The position numbers and the translations under genes are program-made. Shown here one piece after another: positions 1 through 13,489 of a stretch of DNA of 64,000 bases. How positions within the stretch are numbered: the stretch's first letter is position 1; each line of letters opens with the position of its first letter. This DNA is from Engraulis encrasicolus. Lineage: Eukaryota > Chordata > Actinopteri > Clupeiformes > Engraulidae. Location of the stretch: positions 58,026,680 through 58,090,679 of the forward strand of contig NC_085860.1 in NCBI RefSeq assembly GCF_034702125.1. The letters are read 5' to 3'. Below the pieces are notes generated by a model. The model was not told the DNA's origin. It saw only the letters and a list, made by a program, of their open reading frames with translations, and ran no database searches.

Positions 1-620
1 TAAGTGTTATAAATTGGAAGCTGAAAGACAAACTCTCACCCACCCTGCTCATCTGGAGATGAGGCATCAGCAATATGGCACTCAGTAGGAAAAGTGTCAT
101 CTCACTAGCTGCTGCATCTCCCTGCCATGTCTTTCTTAGTTTCTCTCTGTGTGTCTCTCTGTCTCTCTCTCGTTTTCACAGACACACAAACACGTTAGTG
201 GGTGCATGTGTGCACACGTTTGCATTTTGTACAGTTCTTCTGTTGTACTCCGCTGTAGTATCAGGAATCACACTATAGAACTCTAGAGCTACACATTGCC
301 TACTGGGAGGGGAAAATAAAGGTATAATTTACACTAGTTTCGGCAATGACGTGAGGATTAAGAGCACAACACATTTGCATGTAAGATGGCCTATCAGCAG
401 CCCTGTTGGAATAACAGAAGTACAAAAATGTAACACCGGATTTCCAAGAATCAAATGAACTACAACAAAAATGCCAGCATGACCTAGTACAGTTCATCCT
501 GCCGGCAATATGATGGTCCTCATTACTAATTTCTACATTGTCCATCGTCTACTGTTTGAGTGCTACTAAGCCACCGTGCTCTCCGTGGTGCCCTCCCCAA
601 TCTGTGCTGCCTGGCTTGGG
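1..620. other. Unique-looking sequence, no gene recognised
   Basis: I see no gene, RNA or repeat boundary here. The stretch has a short CT/GT-rich patch near 140-210 and otherwise ordinary AT-balanced sequence. The open frames are short and have no recognisable domain. Confidence 0.6.
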
Positions 621-646
621 CACACACACGCACGCACGCGCGCGCG

Positions 647-734
<88 letters not shown>

Positions 735-740
735 CTCTCT
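621..740. repeat. (CA)n microsatellite with CG-rich head and CT tail
   Basis: Alternating CA/CG for about 30 bases passes into about 80 bases of pure (CA)n and then ten bases of CT. The CG/CA mixture is a good Z-DNA-prone stretch. The CT tail was the insertion target of the adjoining hAT element. Confidence 0.98.
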
Positions 741-2187
741 CAGGGCCGGTTCTGGCTTATTTGGTGCCCTAGGCGAGTTTGAGTTCTGGCGCCCCCCCCC
801 CCCCCCCCCACCGCCCACCTTTGAAAAAAAACCCCTCTTTTTTATACTTTACAGGACATCAGAGCGGTAGTAAGCTTAACTAAATAGCATCAGAACAATA
901 ACTATTTATCAAATGGATTTCTGGTTCTTTTTGACAGGCGACCACATCAGATTGACTCGCATGAAAGTAGCTTCACTGTGTGGTGTGTTGGATGTGATGG
1001 TGGTGGTGCCACCAACCCCAGATGAGAGGGAGGTTATCAATGTGTTTGAATTGTAATATGGAATATGGAATTGAAATGCAATTGAAATGAGAGTGATGCA
1101 ATACATTTGTAGACATGTGTAGACAATAGGCCTATGGAGGTCTGCATTCATAGCCTATCTACACTACCTCATCACAAAGCATGGCAGCATAATAAGCTAC
1201 AAATTTGTGCTGTCTATGATTCCAAACCAATTTCATTAACTGGAAATAGTGGTGCATTTGTGAGTAGGAGAATGAGAAGGGGGCTATCTATGTGTTTGAA
1301 CTGGAGGGACTGGGTGAGCGAAAGGGAGAAGAGCTGTCACGCTTTTGAATTTCATAATATACAAAATATAGTAAATAGCCTCACTTGTCTGCAATACTAC
1401 ATCATTCAGCATGAAAACATGCTGTGCATGGTTCTGTTACATGATTCATGTATGTCATTCTGGTCTGGAAACAATGTTTTTTAAGCTTTCAACAAGCAGG
1501 TAATTCATTCAAGTGGGTGGAAGGAGATATGGCAGCTAAAATTGTTTTAAACATTGCATCAGTCTTACTTTACATTTTATTATGATATCAGGTGGGTGAT
1601 AGTAAGTAGTGAGTAGGCTACTAACAGCTACTTTACTGGATTTCATTGCTTGGCATACTTGGCTAATGTTAGCATGCTAACTAGCGATTTCTCAGATCAA
1701 AAACAAAGCTCTTTTCCCCTCTAATTCCAAACAGTAGCCTCATAACTATTAGGCTTTCCATAATCACAAACGGTTGCTGATTAAATCACATTGTTCCAAA
1801 ACACCCTCTGCAACTCCTGCATCATGCAATGACTGGTTTAATGAGAACATAACAATTCTCCACCCAGCAGAGCTTCACTGCTGTTTGCGCTTGCCCTCTG
1901 TCTCTCCAGTGAGTCTCCAAATTCACGCTGTCACTCGTCCCGCCCCCTTTCTCAGGACTGTCTGTTTATTGGTTCACAGACATCCCAGAGACAGTTGAAA
2001 GCGATATTACTATTGGCTGAGGGGCGTTTTGCCGTGAGGAGCGCTTTTGCCAGGCTTTGTTGATTGCGACTTCATAAAAAAAGTCCATATCGCAAAATTA
2101 CGCATCGGAGAGCGCCATTTCGGCGCTCCTTCTTCACATGGCGCTCTAGGCGACCGCCTAGCCGGCCTATGCTTAAAACCGGCCCTG
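741..2187 (+). mobile_element. Non-autonomous hAT-like DNA transposon (1.45 kb)
   Basis: The element starts CAGGGCCGGTT and ends AACCGGCCCTG, an 11-bp terminal inverted repeat of hAT type. It is flanked on both sides by CTCTCTCT, which fits an 8-bp target duplication, although the target is itself a CT repeat so the duplication is not unambiguous. The subterminal GCCCTAGGCGA and GGCGACCGCCTAG words are typical of vertebrate hAT ends. A C homopolymer lies at 791-809. No transposase frame is visible, so it was presumably mobilised in trans. A second, inverted copy of its right end lies at 63399-64000, confirming that it is a dispersed repeat. Confidence 0.9.
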
Positions 2188-2222
<35 letters not shown>

Positions 2223-2241
2223 ACACACACACACACACACA
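2188..2241. repeat. (CT)n(CA)n microsatellite
   Basis: About 20 bases of CT are followed by about 33 bases of CA with one TA interruption. This is the far half of the compound array split by the hAT insertion. Confidence 0.95.
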
Positions 2242-3124
2242 AAGGTCTTTCATTTTCTAACTCCTAGGGAAGAACTCAGCCCTTGAAAGAGTGGAGAAGC
2301 AAAACAAAAACAGCGGAAGAAGCACACGATGCCAACTGTGAGCTGAGTTCGAGCAAAGCAGAAGCCTGTGGTTCTGTCCTTGGTAGTTTTTTGGTAGCTA
2401 CAAGAGAGCATGCCGAGGCACCCCTAGGGGGCAGATGGGAATAGATAAACACACTGGTTGGCAGACTCGAGAGCCTGTAGAGAAAAGGCGGCAATCAGAA
2501 AGGATAGATGGAGGGGAGGATGGGAGGAAGGAAAGCTGAGAAATGAAAGATGTCAGTGGAGCCTGTCACACTTGGAAAAAAGTTGCCATAGCTTTGAGAC
2601 ATAGACATGGAACAACAGACAGTGAGAAACAGTGGAATACAGACTGACAGACAGACAGAATGAGAGAGAGATGGATGGGGTGCTGGATGAAGAGAGAATA
2701 ATGAGGATGAAGAGAGAGGATGATCAAGACAACGAAAGGAAACAAAGTTTGTGGACGGAAGTGAAAGCAGGACGAGTGAGAGACATGCAGATAGAGAAAG
2801 CGAGAGAGAGAGCGGTGTTCATCAAAATCTTGCTGGAGTGCATGAGATTCTGTTTGAGGTTTATTCGGATGATTGGGCATGACTTTTCCTTCTGGGATCA
2901 GACCCGATGGGATGAGAGGCAGTCAGAGAAAGCTCCCATCTGGAATGTGTAATTGGAGCTGAAAAGCGATGTGTAAATGCATCTGATCTGCCGCTAAAAT
3001 ATTCCCTGGTGTTTTGACAAATTATTGCAGAGCAGACTGATATTATTTTTTTCCCTCTACTCGCATGTACTAGTCTAAACAACTTTTCAAATCTCACAGC
3101 AAATACCCCAGAGTACGTAGATTT
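2242..3124. other. Intergenic, no gene recognised
   Basis: Purine-biased sequence (GAGA-rich around 2500-2830) without recognisable coding content. The two overlapping opposite-strand frames near 2570-2950 are compositional. Confidence 0.55.
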
Positions 3125-3135
3125 GTGAGTGTGTG

Positions 3136-3217
<82 letters not shown>

Positions 3218-3252
3218 TGCGTGCGTGTGTGCGTGCATGCGTGCGTGCGTGC
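3125..3252. repeat. (GT)n with (GTGC)n tail
   Basis: Pure GT for about 60 bases grades into GTGC tetramers. Confidence 0.98.
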
Positions 3253-3419
3253 ATCGGATGTGCCAGTATAGGTAGTAGTTTGGCCAGGCCACAGAGCAAG
3301 CCGTGGACAGAAGGGCACATGTCAGTGAGGAAGCAGTCCAGTTCATGTGCATGACATGTTGACATGATCAGTAGGGCTTACCATGTTCATGAACCAGACA
3401 GCTCACCTGTCTGCCAGTC

Positions 3420-3580
<161 letters not shown>

Positions 3581-3716
3581 TATGGCACTGATTGAGTGTT
3601 TGCCTGTTGCTACATGCTGTAAGGCACTGTGCAGGTAAGGTCAAGGTCAGGCACTGTGATTCAGAGAGGAAGGGAAGTGGACCACCACTGGCTCAATAAA
3701 CACACAGCTCTCTTTG

Positions 3717-3821
<105 letters not shown>

Positions 3822-3876
3822 GCAGGCAGGTGAGCTGTCTGATTTATGAATATAGTAGTTTAGTCTTCGGACACAG

Positions 3877-4038
<162 letters not shown>

Positions 4039-4573
4039 GTTGGTGCCCTTTGGTTTTGGTAATAACGGGAGCTGCAGGCGAGGCTATTTTTCACTGGTCT
4101 GGTGGAGCGGAAGATGGCTCATGGGGACATCTGTCAGTCATCTGTCATGAGCTGGTAATCTGTCATATAGGGCGGTTTCAAGGTGGGCCGACAATCCCTG
4201 GCTCTACCACAGGAAGCTGACAACTACAAGAGGACAACACTAACACCAGCACGAGGTAATAGTCCTGCCATGAAAAATCTACTTGGACAAAAAAAATTGA
4301 ACCTATTTCCCTGAGGATCAACTCAAACTCGATGAAGATACCCCGAGAAAGAACTGTTTCGGTCCACGCTCTTAGTCGTCCTCTTGGCAGAAGTATCAAG
4401 ACAGACATTTATGCAACCTTCCGCCCCACCGACCCACAAAGACTCAAACATGCAGACAGGCAGCTACACGTAGTATGCCTCCACAGCACGCCGGCCAACT
4501 TTGGGGGATGAAGCTACTATACTATATATTCGACACAGTGGTGCGGCAGGTAGTAAAAGCTCACAGAGCCTCA
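4039..4573. other. Intergenic, no gene recognised
   Basis: Mixed-composition sequence with no convincing coding frame or repeat boundary. Short frames on both strands lack known domains. Confidence 0.5.
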
Positions 4574-4630
4574 CACTCTGTGTGTGTGTGTGCAAGTATA
4601 GTGTGTGCACGCAGGCACACACGTTCCCAC

Positions 4631-4633
4631 GTG

Positions 4634-4729
<96 letters not shown>
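4631..4729. repeat. (CA)n array with (GC)n head
   Basis: A short GTGCGCGCGC lead passes into about 89 bases of CA. Confidence 0.98.
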
Positions 4730-4731
<2 letters not shown>

Positions 4732-4928
4732 TAGATATACATTATGCCTCTAAAGCTAGCGCCCGGTTTGCTCATGCCAAGTCTCTGTGCGAGGATAGTG
4801 ACAGTACTGTGCTTTTCACACAAGGGTGCACCAGGGAATAGAAACTCACATAGAGCCCCAGCCTCCATTATTACAACCATAACTTCCTCCTGGAAAGCAG
4901 CCCCCCCGCCTTCACCCACTACCCCTTA

Positions 4929-5337
4929 GGCCGGCTTCACACCAAGGCGGTGAAGCGTCGCGGGACGGAAGCAATTTTTACAGGCGGTGGCGAAAACACA
5001 TGGAAACATATTTGTCCTTCCACACCAACCGGCGGTAGTCGGGCGTAAGTGGCGCAGGAGCTGACTCTGCTCTGCGCTACATTTGGAAAAGAGAACTCGA
5101 GCGGATTTTGGGCGGCAGTGGCTGGCGGTGTCCCATTCAAATGAATGGCAAAGTAGTGCGCTAGATTTGGCTATGGGGGGGTTTTGAACAGGACTGGCCA
5201 CGCATGCCGACGCGTCAGTGTGAAAGCCAGTGTTGCAGGCAGTGTGAAAGGCAGAGTAGAACACAACGGCCAAAACTAAGCAGAAAGACCTAATTCGTCT
5301 CGCTTCCGCTCCGCGACGCATTGGTGTGACTTCGGCC
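4929..5337. mobile_element. PIF/Harbinger-like MITE (409 bp)
   Basis: The ends are GGCCGGCTTCACACCAA and, in reverse complement, GGCCGAAGTCACACCAA. TTA trinucleotides at 4926-4928 and 5338-5340 fit the 3-bp target duplication usual for PIF/Harbinger. The interior is GC-rich with short inverted words (GCGG, GTGTGAAAG) and no transposase. Superfamily is inferred from the TTA duplication, not from a protein. Confidence 0.8.
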
Positions 5338-5345
5338 TTATAGAG

Positions 5346-5667
5346 CAGTGATTCTCAAAGTGTGGTCCGGGGACCACTAGTGGTCCGTGACAGAGCTCAG
5401 GTGGTCCGCGAGGGGATTTCTATTTTACCAAGACAAGCTAGCAGTAAGCTGTATTTGTAACATTATTACATAGCTAAACATAGCTGAAGTCACATTTTGA
5501 CCACAAAAAGCCAGGCTTGTAAATGTGAATAAAAAGTAACTGATCAGCATCAAAATTAGTCGTGTCAAATTAGCACCGTTAAACTGTCAATTCAGTTGAC
5601 AGGTGGTCCCTGAACATTTTTGGGGGGACAAAGTGGTCCTCGGTTTGAAAAAGTTTGAGAAACACTG
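5346..5667. mobile_element. hAT-like MITE (322 bp)
   Basis: The ends are CAGTGATTCTCAAA and, in reverse complement, CAGTGTTTCTCAAA. The flanking octamers TTATAGAG (5338-5345) and GTCTAGAG (5668-5675) agree at 6 of 8 positions and carry the hAT-preferred TAG core. The GTGGTCC word is repeated several times inside. It begins immediately beyond the TTA of the preceding MITE. Confidence 0.85.
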
Positions 5668-5780
5668 GTCTAGAGGGATGGGGCAGAGGGGGACCGAGGC
5701 AAGTTCATCCACGGGAGAGGGGCATCAATTCAGCATCTGAGAGGAGATAGAGCAATACAGAGAGAGATAGGGAGGAAGCA

Positions 5781-6476
5781 ATTCTTGGGTTGCAGTTAAC
5801 GTCATAGTGCTGCCCCCTGGTGGCGATCTACAGCTGCTGGTGGACAACCCTGGCTTGTCTTGTTTAAAAGCGAGAATCTAAGCTTTTCATAACTGAACAC
5901 AGTATTTTCCTAGCATCTACCAATCCGAAGGTAGCCTACTTTAAGTGCGGGGTTACTTTTCTAAAGATAGCGTTTTGTTTCCTTGGAAACGGACGCGGTT
6001 TATGCGTGATGTGCTATTTACATCGTGAACCTTAAACGGTGGTCAACACTGTGTTTTCCCCTTCCAAAATGCCTCAATTTTGTGCAGTAGTCGCTCATTT
6101 CCATGTTTACGTTGTCAAGGAGCTTCCTGTCCACCATATATATGAGTTACTGTATCATTGTGAGTAACACATAGGCCTAAACCGCGTCCGTTTCCAAGGA
6201 AACAAAACGCTATCTTTAGGGAAAGTAACCCCGCACTTGAAGTAGTCTACCTTCGGATTGCTAGGAAAATACCGTTTTCAGTTATGGACAGCTGAGGTTC
6301 TCAGCTTTTAAACAAGACCCATGGTGTGTCTTAAAGTCTAATTAAAAATATTCTGTCGAAGAGCAAAAAAATGTACTTTTGAATGGGTTTCAATGGCTCC
6401 AAGCCAGGGTTGTCCACCATTTCAAATTCGCGCGCTCCAGTGAAGGGAGATTCTGACGTAACTGCAACCCAAGAAT
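5781..6476. mobile_element. Foldback DNA element (about 700 bp)
   Basis: ATTCTTGGGTTGCAGTTA at the left is the reverse complement of the right end, allowing one extra base. The arms continue inward to a perfect 40-bp stem (5961-6000 against 6179-6218) around a loop of about 180 bp. The right arm carries about 75 extra bases. No coding capacity is seen and the superfamily is not assigned. It lies in purine-rich sequence that resumes as a GA array on its right. Confidence 0.85.
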
Positions 6477-6490
6477 AGTGGGACAGAGAG

Positions 6491-6492
<2 letters not shown>

Positions 6493-6549
<57 letters not shown>
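6493..6549. repeat. (GA)n microsatellite
   Basis: Nearly pure GA for 57 bases. Confidence 0.97.
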
Positions 6550-6552
<3 letters not shown>

Positions 6553-6660
6553 AAAAGAAAAAAGAGGGGTTGTTGTGAAGGCAATATGAATTTAAGGCAA
6601 TAAAGATTCTGAGCAGAAATGAGAGATCAGAACTTAACACATTTTCTAAATACTTTTTAT

Positions 6661-6711
6661 TGTGTGTGCGTGTGCGTGTGTGCGTGCGTTTGTGTGTGCG
6701 TGCGTGCGTGT
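6661..6711. repeat. Imperfect (GT/GC)n
   Basis: Interrupted GTGTGC/GTGC repeats of about 50 bases. Confidence 0.85.
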
Positions 6712-6801
6712 TGAACTACATGCTCTCATCTGAGTTTATGTAGGTGGGCTTTGGAACATAGCAGGCTAAATAGTCAGGGTCAATTTTCCCAAAAGATGAA
6801 C

Positions 6802-7612
6802 CCTGAAGGCAAATTGTGTTAATTTTTGGTATACAACTGATTTAGGGGTATCCAAGGGTGCTGAATCCAAATCTGTTGTATACCGGGCGCAAAAATGTAC
6901 GGAAATGCCTCAAACGGGCAAAATCCAATATGGCCGCCGACACCAGGTTAAAATCTCGCAATCCCTTTTCTTTTTGACTATACAAGGAATTAATGTGAAA
7001 ATAAGACTTATTTTTATGTTTTCATATATGGGGAACCCCATTCTGTCATCAGATTTAAGGTCAGATTTGAAGAAAATGCTTATATAATTGGCTGGCAGCT
7101 TTTTTTAAAACAGGGAGCCTCATATTGTCAACGATTTTTAGCATTATGATCAAACTTTCAAGATCCACAGAAAATAATGTCTGATGTCTTTGTGAACACC
7201 AATACTACCACAAACTGCACTGAACTGTCTACTTTCACCTGAAAAAAGAAGTTTGTGTCTACCTATTTCCATTCTTTAGTTACTGGCAGTAGAACATGGG
7301 ATGACGCCTCTAAAAAAGCACTGATTTCTGACCCAAAAATAGTACACTTCTGTGTCCATATTTTTTCTTTCAGGACAAAGTGCCTTTTTATAGTGTTCAT
7401 GTTTGGTATACAGCATTTCCATGGGTTTTGAAATATGCTCAATTCAAATCTGTCGTATACCAGGCTAGAAAAAAATCCTATAATGCCTCAAAATGAAGGA
7501 ATCCAATATGGCCGCCGTCACCAGAGATATACATATCTTTGATTAAACAAGGTGAACTCTTAAAAACATTATGTAGCTATATGTTTTCTTTTCATACATG
7601 GGGAAATAATGT
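6802..7612 (+). repeat. Dispersed repeat, left copy of an inverted pair
   Basis: This ~810-bp segment matches 10822-11623 in reverse complement at high similarity (roughly 90% by eye). It contains two diverged sub-units about 590 bp apart. Each has a GTATACC word, a 'tcaaatctg/tccaaatctg' phrase and CCAATATGGCCGCC. No coding capacity is convincing. The class is unknown. Confidence 0.85.
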
Positions 7613-8783
7613 ATGTAATCAAATTTAAAATTATAATCAAGGTAGTCAGTGTAGTCAGGCAGTTCAGTGTAGTCTGAATTCATGTTTACAACCATTGTTT
7701 TTCATGACAATTAACTGACAGGCTAATTTCTATTGAAATGTTTTGTCTTATTTCAATTGCTTATGCACAATGAAATGTGTTCACCTCAGCCCACCTCTTC
7801 CATTATGACAAAACTATACACAGATAAGTCTGTATGCCTGAATGTACCTTCATCTAATATGAATATCTAGTTTTGGGAAGTTATTGTCTGCTGATTTTTT
7901 ATTGCCTTGTTTAGATTAAATCCTTGAACGGTAGAAAGGTGAAAGGTGGAACAAAAGACAGGTTGATGTCATTGTGAAATATTTACTTTCTTGATAGTTA
8001 GGCTATCTCCAATCATTATCAAGCTCCTCCTACTCAGTGATTTGGCCACTACATGTTTAGACACTACATAACACCAGGCACTACATTGTACTTTTGCTGC
8101 AGATGTAGCGTAAGCAATGGAGTTGTTTTGCAGTGATTAGTCCTAGTCATAGAGTCTTTGCTATCTACATCAGAAGCCACACAATGGCATATTGTGCCCC
8201 CTCATTATCAAGCCAATGTTCTGAGGCAGGATCACATACTACTCCACCCTGTCCTCCTGTCAGTCACTGAAACGGGATGGATGAAATTGAATGGGGCATT
8301 AGTCCCACTACTCCTGTATCTGCCATTCACGAAGCATGAAAAGACATCACAACTTGTGCTCGCCCCAAGGAGTGCCTCATCCCCCTCTGGATCTGCAAGA
8401 AGAGGCATGGAGTACATGGAGTCATTCAGTTGCTGCAAATAAGATAAATTTGTCTTAGGCATACATAGCAGTAGCATTTAAGCGAACAACTCCTTCAAAA
8501 TCACTGGAGAGGAGGAGAGGTAATTGAGAACAAGTTAACCTAGGGCTCTGACTTCTACTCCAAAGGGCTTGGATCATAAGTGGGACAGTCAGAGCACACC
8601 CACAACCCTAGTGATGGTCAATATCACGCTGCCTTCCCCTTACTTGCACTTCACCCCCATGGTGTCCCTCACACAACTGTGCTTCTCTCATCCAGTGTGC
8701 TCCATCATCTAAGCTTCACCTATCACTTGGATCCCTCACATGGGATTACAACTCCATCACGTACAGTAGATAACCTATAATCC
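7613..8783. other. Intergenic spacer, no gene recognised
   Basis: AT-rich sequence between the left repeat copy and the SINE. There is no coding frame with a recognisable domain and no repeat boundary I can fix. Confidence 0.5.
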
Positions 8784-9101
8784 TGGGCAGTCATGGGTGA
8801 GCGGTTAGGGCGTCAGACTTGCATCCCAGAGGTTGCCGGTTCGACTCCCGACCCGCCAGGTTGGTGGGGGGAGTAATCAACCAGTGCCTCCATCACTCCT
8901 CCATGATGAGGTACCCTGAGCATGGTACCGTCCCACTGCACTGCTCCCCATGGGGCGCCACTGAGGGCTGCCCCCTTGCACGGGTGAGGCATAAATTCAA
9001 TTTCGTTGTGTGCATTGTTCACTTGTGTGCTGTGGAGTGCTGTGTCACAATGACAATGGGAGTTGGAGTTTCCCAATGGGCTTTCACTTTCTTCACTTTT
9101 T
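8784..9101 (+). mobile_element. tRNA-derived SINE
   Basis: The head carries an A box (TGGGTGAGCGGT at 8794) and a B box (GGTTCGACTCC at 8838), the internal RNA polymerase III promoter of tRNA-derived SINEs. A unique body follows, then a 3' part with 'gtcacaatgacaatggg' and a CTTTCACTTT-type simple tail. The tRNA part lacks a clean acceptor stem, so it is a SINE head, not a tRNA gene. I could not see a clear target duplication. Confidence 0.88.
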
Positions 9102-10001
<900 letters not shown>

Positions 10002-10111
10002 CGTATGCACTCCCTGCTCTGTTCATGGTTTTTTTTGGCACTACTAATTGTATATTCTGCTCACCAAAACTGCTTTCAATCTCATTGAACATATGCATAG
10101 TGACAAACACC

Positions 10112-10166
10112 ATTCTATTCTATTCTATTCTATTCTATTCTATTCCAATCTATTCTATTCTATTCT
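10112..10166. repeat. (ATTCT)n pentanucleotide microsatellite
   Basis: About eleven TATTC units with one diverged unit (TATTCCAATC). Confidence 0.95.
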
Positions 10167-10821
10167 ACACATCAGCTCACCACTCAATCCTCCTTTGTTC
10201 ATAGATGAGCACATCAATAAAATTGGCAAACAGTGATTTCCATTGTAAAGTTGTATAAAAAGAATTATTTAGGCAGACTCGTGTGTGCACTTACTTTTAT
10301 GGTTGAAAAGATGGGAGCATGGGACGTGGTTTGAGATGGAAACATTTCATCATGGTATAATGACTCAATTATTAAATTGAAATCTGCCTGAGTGTATATT
10401 AAAGCGCCTGTATACGTACGTATGTGTACGTTGGTGTTCCAATAAGAATGTCTTCTCTGCCACACTTGTGTGTGTATGTACTCTCTCAATGTGTGGTCCG
10501 TCCGAACATTGCAAAGTTATGCTTGATTATTTACATTAAGAGTGGCGACAGAGTGGGGATGAGGGAGTGAATGTAGTGTATGTGGGTAGTAAGTGTTGTC
10601 TTTTCAGTGACAGTGTTCGTATTGTAATGGACTCTACCGGGGGCCTATTCGAAAACAAGATATGTTATCTAAGACCAATACATTAAATTAATGCCGGATT
10701 AAATTGAAATAGGGGAAATATTCCAATATAAATGATCAATTTATTAACAGTCTTAAACATGTATGCAGGTCTAAATCATGTCTTTTCATCCAAATCTTAA
10801 ACCCGAGCACAGCAATGAATT
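10167..10821. other. Intergenic, no gene recognised
   Basis: AT-rich sequence running up to the inner edge of the right repeat copy. No feature is supported. Confidence 0.5.
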
Positions 10822-11623
10822 CCCCATGTATGAAAACCTATAGCTGGCATAATATATTTAAGAGATGACCTTGTTTAATCACAGACATGTACTGTATATC
10901 TCTGGTGATGGCGGCCATATTGGATTCCTTCATTTTGAGGTACTATGGGATTTTTTGAGCCTGGTATACAGCAGATTTTAAGTTAAGCATCTTTCAAAAC
11001 TCATGGAAAATGCTATAAACCAAACATGAACACTAAAAAGGACACTTAATCCTGCAAGCAAAATATGGACCACAGATGTGTAGCATTTTTGGGTCAAAAA
11101 ACAGTGCTTTTTTGGTGGTGTCATCCCATGTTCTACTGCCAATAACTAAAGAATGGAAATAGGTAGACACAAACTTCTTTTTTTCAGGTGAAAGTAGACA
11201 GTTCAGTGCAGTTTTTGGCAGTATTGGTGTTCACAAAGACATCAGACATTATTTTCTGTGGATCTTGAAAGTTTGATCATAATGCTAAAAATCGTTGACA
11301 ATATGAGACTCCCTGTTTTAAAAAAGCTGCCAGTCAATTATATAAGCATTTTCTTCAAATCTGACCTTAAATCTGATGACAGAATGGGGTTCCCCATATA
11401 TGAAAACTTAAAAATAAGTCTTATTTTCATATTCATACCTTGTTTAGTCAAAAAGAAAAGGGATTGCGAGATTTTAACCTGGTGTCGGCGGCCATATTGG
11501 ATTTTGCCCGTTTGAGGCATTTCCGTACATTTTTGCGCCCGGTATACAGCAGATTTGGATTCAGCACCCTTGAATACCCCTAAATCAGTTGTATACCAAA
11601 AATTAACATGATTTGCCTTCAGG
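10822..11623 (-). repeat. Dispersed repeat, right copy of an inverted pair
   Basis: Reverse complement of 6802-7612 with the same outer (CCTGAAGGC) and inner (CATGGGGAA) limits. It also carries the two CCAATATGGCCGCC-containing sub-units. Short indels and scattered substitutions show that the copies have diverged. Confidence 0.85.
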
Positions 11624-11829
11624 ACCTTAAATAAGCACATTTTCTGAAATTCTGCCTAGACTAGAATGGATTTATGAAGTGAAAGGAGTCACAATAAGAG
11701 TCCTTGAAAGCAAACAGGCTCCATAGCACACATGGGGAATAAAAGGCATAAAATACTGGACAAAGAAGGGTGTCTCATAATGCCCATGCAGCCACAGTGG
11801 AGGTGAGTAACTATGTTTATGTGGGAGGT

Positions 11830-12480
11830 GTTCCTTCATGATGATGTAGGAGGAGCAGGAGGTGGGGTGGAAGACATGGAGGAGGAGGAAGAGGAGGATA
11901 AGGAGGGAGTGGAAAACAGGGAGGTGGAAGATAGGGAGGCGGTGGAGGAGCAGGAGGAGAACAGTGAACAAGTAGGTGAAGATGCAGGAGAACGAGCATC
12001 TCCCCTCATGTACATCCAGCCTTGTGGTGAAGGAGCAGAAGGGAGGGGCAGGAGGTGGAGGAGAAAAGAGACGAGTAGAAAGAGAGGGAGCAGGTGGAGG
12101 AGGAGAGAGAAAATGAGTAGGAGAAGGAGGGAGAGGACAAGTAGGAGGGGATGAGAAGATAGGTAGTAGGTGGAGGACAGGAAAGGGGACTGGAGTGGGC
12201 GGAAGGAGGGGAGAACCAAAAGAGAGGAGAGGAAGTAGAGAGATACATAAAGAGGGCAGTGAGGAGAAGAAATAGAGAGATGCAGTTGGAGAACAGAGAA
12301 AACATAGAGGCATTAAGAGAAGAGAGAGGACCGATAGTGATGGAGAGAGCTGTGGAGGAGAGGAGAGTGGAGATGTACAGATGCACAAGTGCTTAAAATG
12401 AGAAGAGAGGTGAGGAAGGGAAGAGAGAGAGACAGAAGGAGAGGTGTTTATGAGAGGTATACTTGTGTGGGTGGGAGAAA
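11830..12480. repeat. Purine-rich (AGG/GAGA) tract
   Basis: About 650 bases in which the + strand is overwhelmingly A and G, with GGAGGA and GGAGAG words. The long open frames on both strands here are compositional. Such polypurine tracts can form triplex DNA where they have mirror symmetry. Confidence 0.85.
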
Positions 12481-12514
12481 GAGTGTGTGAGAGAGATGAG
12501 TGGGAAAAAAAGAT

Positions 12515-12628
<114 letters not shown>

Positions 12629-12790
12629 GAGGATACAGAAGGACAAATGTTATAGGTAAGAACAAGACCATAAAATAAAATGCAGAAAAATACGCAGGTT
12701 AAAAATGAAGGGTGATGGTTGGTAGCGTACTCATCAATATAAAGGGCATTTAAGTGCTCTGAGTTGTTGTGAGAGCTATGTCGGGCACTA

Positions 12791-12886
12791 GCGCACACCA
12801 CAACACGCGCACACACACACACACACACGCACATACACACACATACACACAAACAAACACATGCGAGTGTGCACACACGCACACAC
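12791..12886. repeat. Imperfect (CA)n
   Basis: CA runs interrupted by CG, TA and AA dinucleotides. Confidence 0.85.
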
Positions 12887-13480
12887 CTAAATGAAAAATG
12901 AAATCACACTTACTGTACAAAGCTCAGTGTCTGCACTAAAAGCCGAAAAAAGGTTCCAAGTAGCTAACTCTTGTGTAAGAGATTAAGAGCACTTGTCTGG
13001 CCTGTCTGGCCAACTGATTGATTATAGCCCAATGTTCCTGTTTTGTAAGGAAGGAGGTTAGTAAAGAGGTGTCAAAATCCTAATCAAGTCCACACCTCGT
13101 TTTGATTGTGGATTATGATAGTTATGTGTTTCCATGGATACAGCACATCTGTCAGTCAAAGTGTGTTCTCTTTCGGTGGACTCACTCGTCATCTCACTAT
13201 GAGTAGCACTCTCTCAACTCATTGGCCTGGTGGTGATTGAATGCTGGCTTCGATAAATGTCACGCAATAGGGTGTTGCTATCCATAGTGGTCTCATTCAC
13301 TTCCCTCAGAGAACGGAGGTCACAGTCGTGACCTTCAGTTTTCGTGACAGTATCTTTCATCTTTCCAGCAACTAGCCTAATGGTAGCACAACTTTGGGCA
13401 ACACACAGGAGAAATGTGTGTTTTGTCCCTGAATATTTTGTCATTAAACTGCAATTATATTAATTTTTAATAGTTTCAGT
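12887..13480. other. Intergenic, no gene recognised
   Basis: AT-balanced sequence. No gene or repeat boundary is identified. Confidence 0.5.
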
Positions 13481-13489
13481 TAAAATACT

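Noticed and set aside
526..870. Open frames of His-Thr, Cys-Val or Ala-Arg runs on both strands, repeated at every CA/GT array
   Set aside because: They are translations of dinucleotide repeats, open in several frames at once, with no flanking coding signal.
8784..8860. A tRNA gene at the SINE head (and at 30501-30567 minus, 49079-49155)
   Set aside because: A and B boxes are present but there is no proper acceptor stem or anticodon arm, and SINE body and tail follow.
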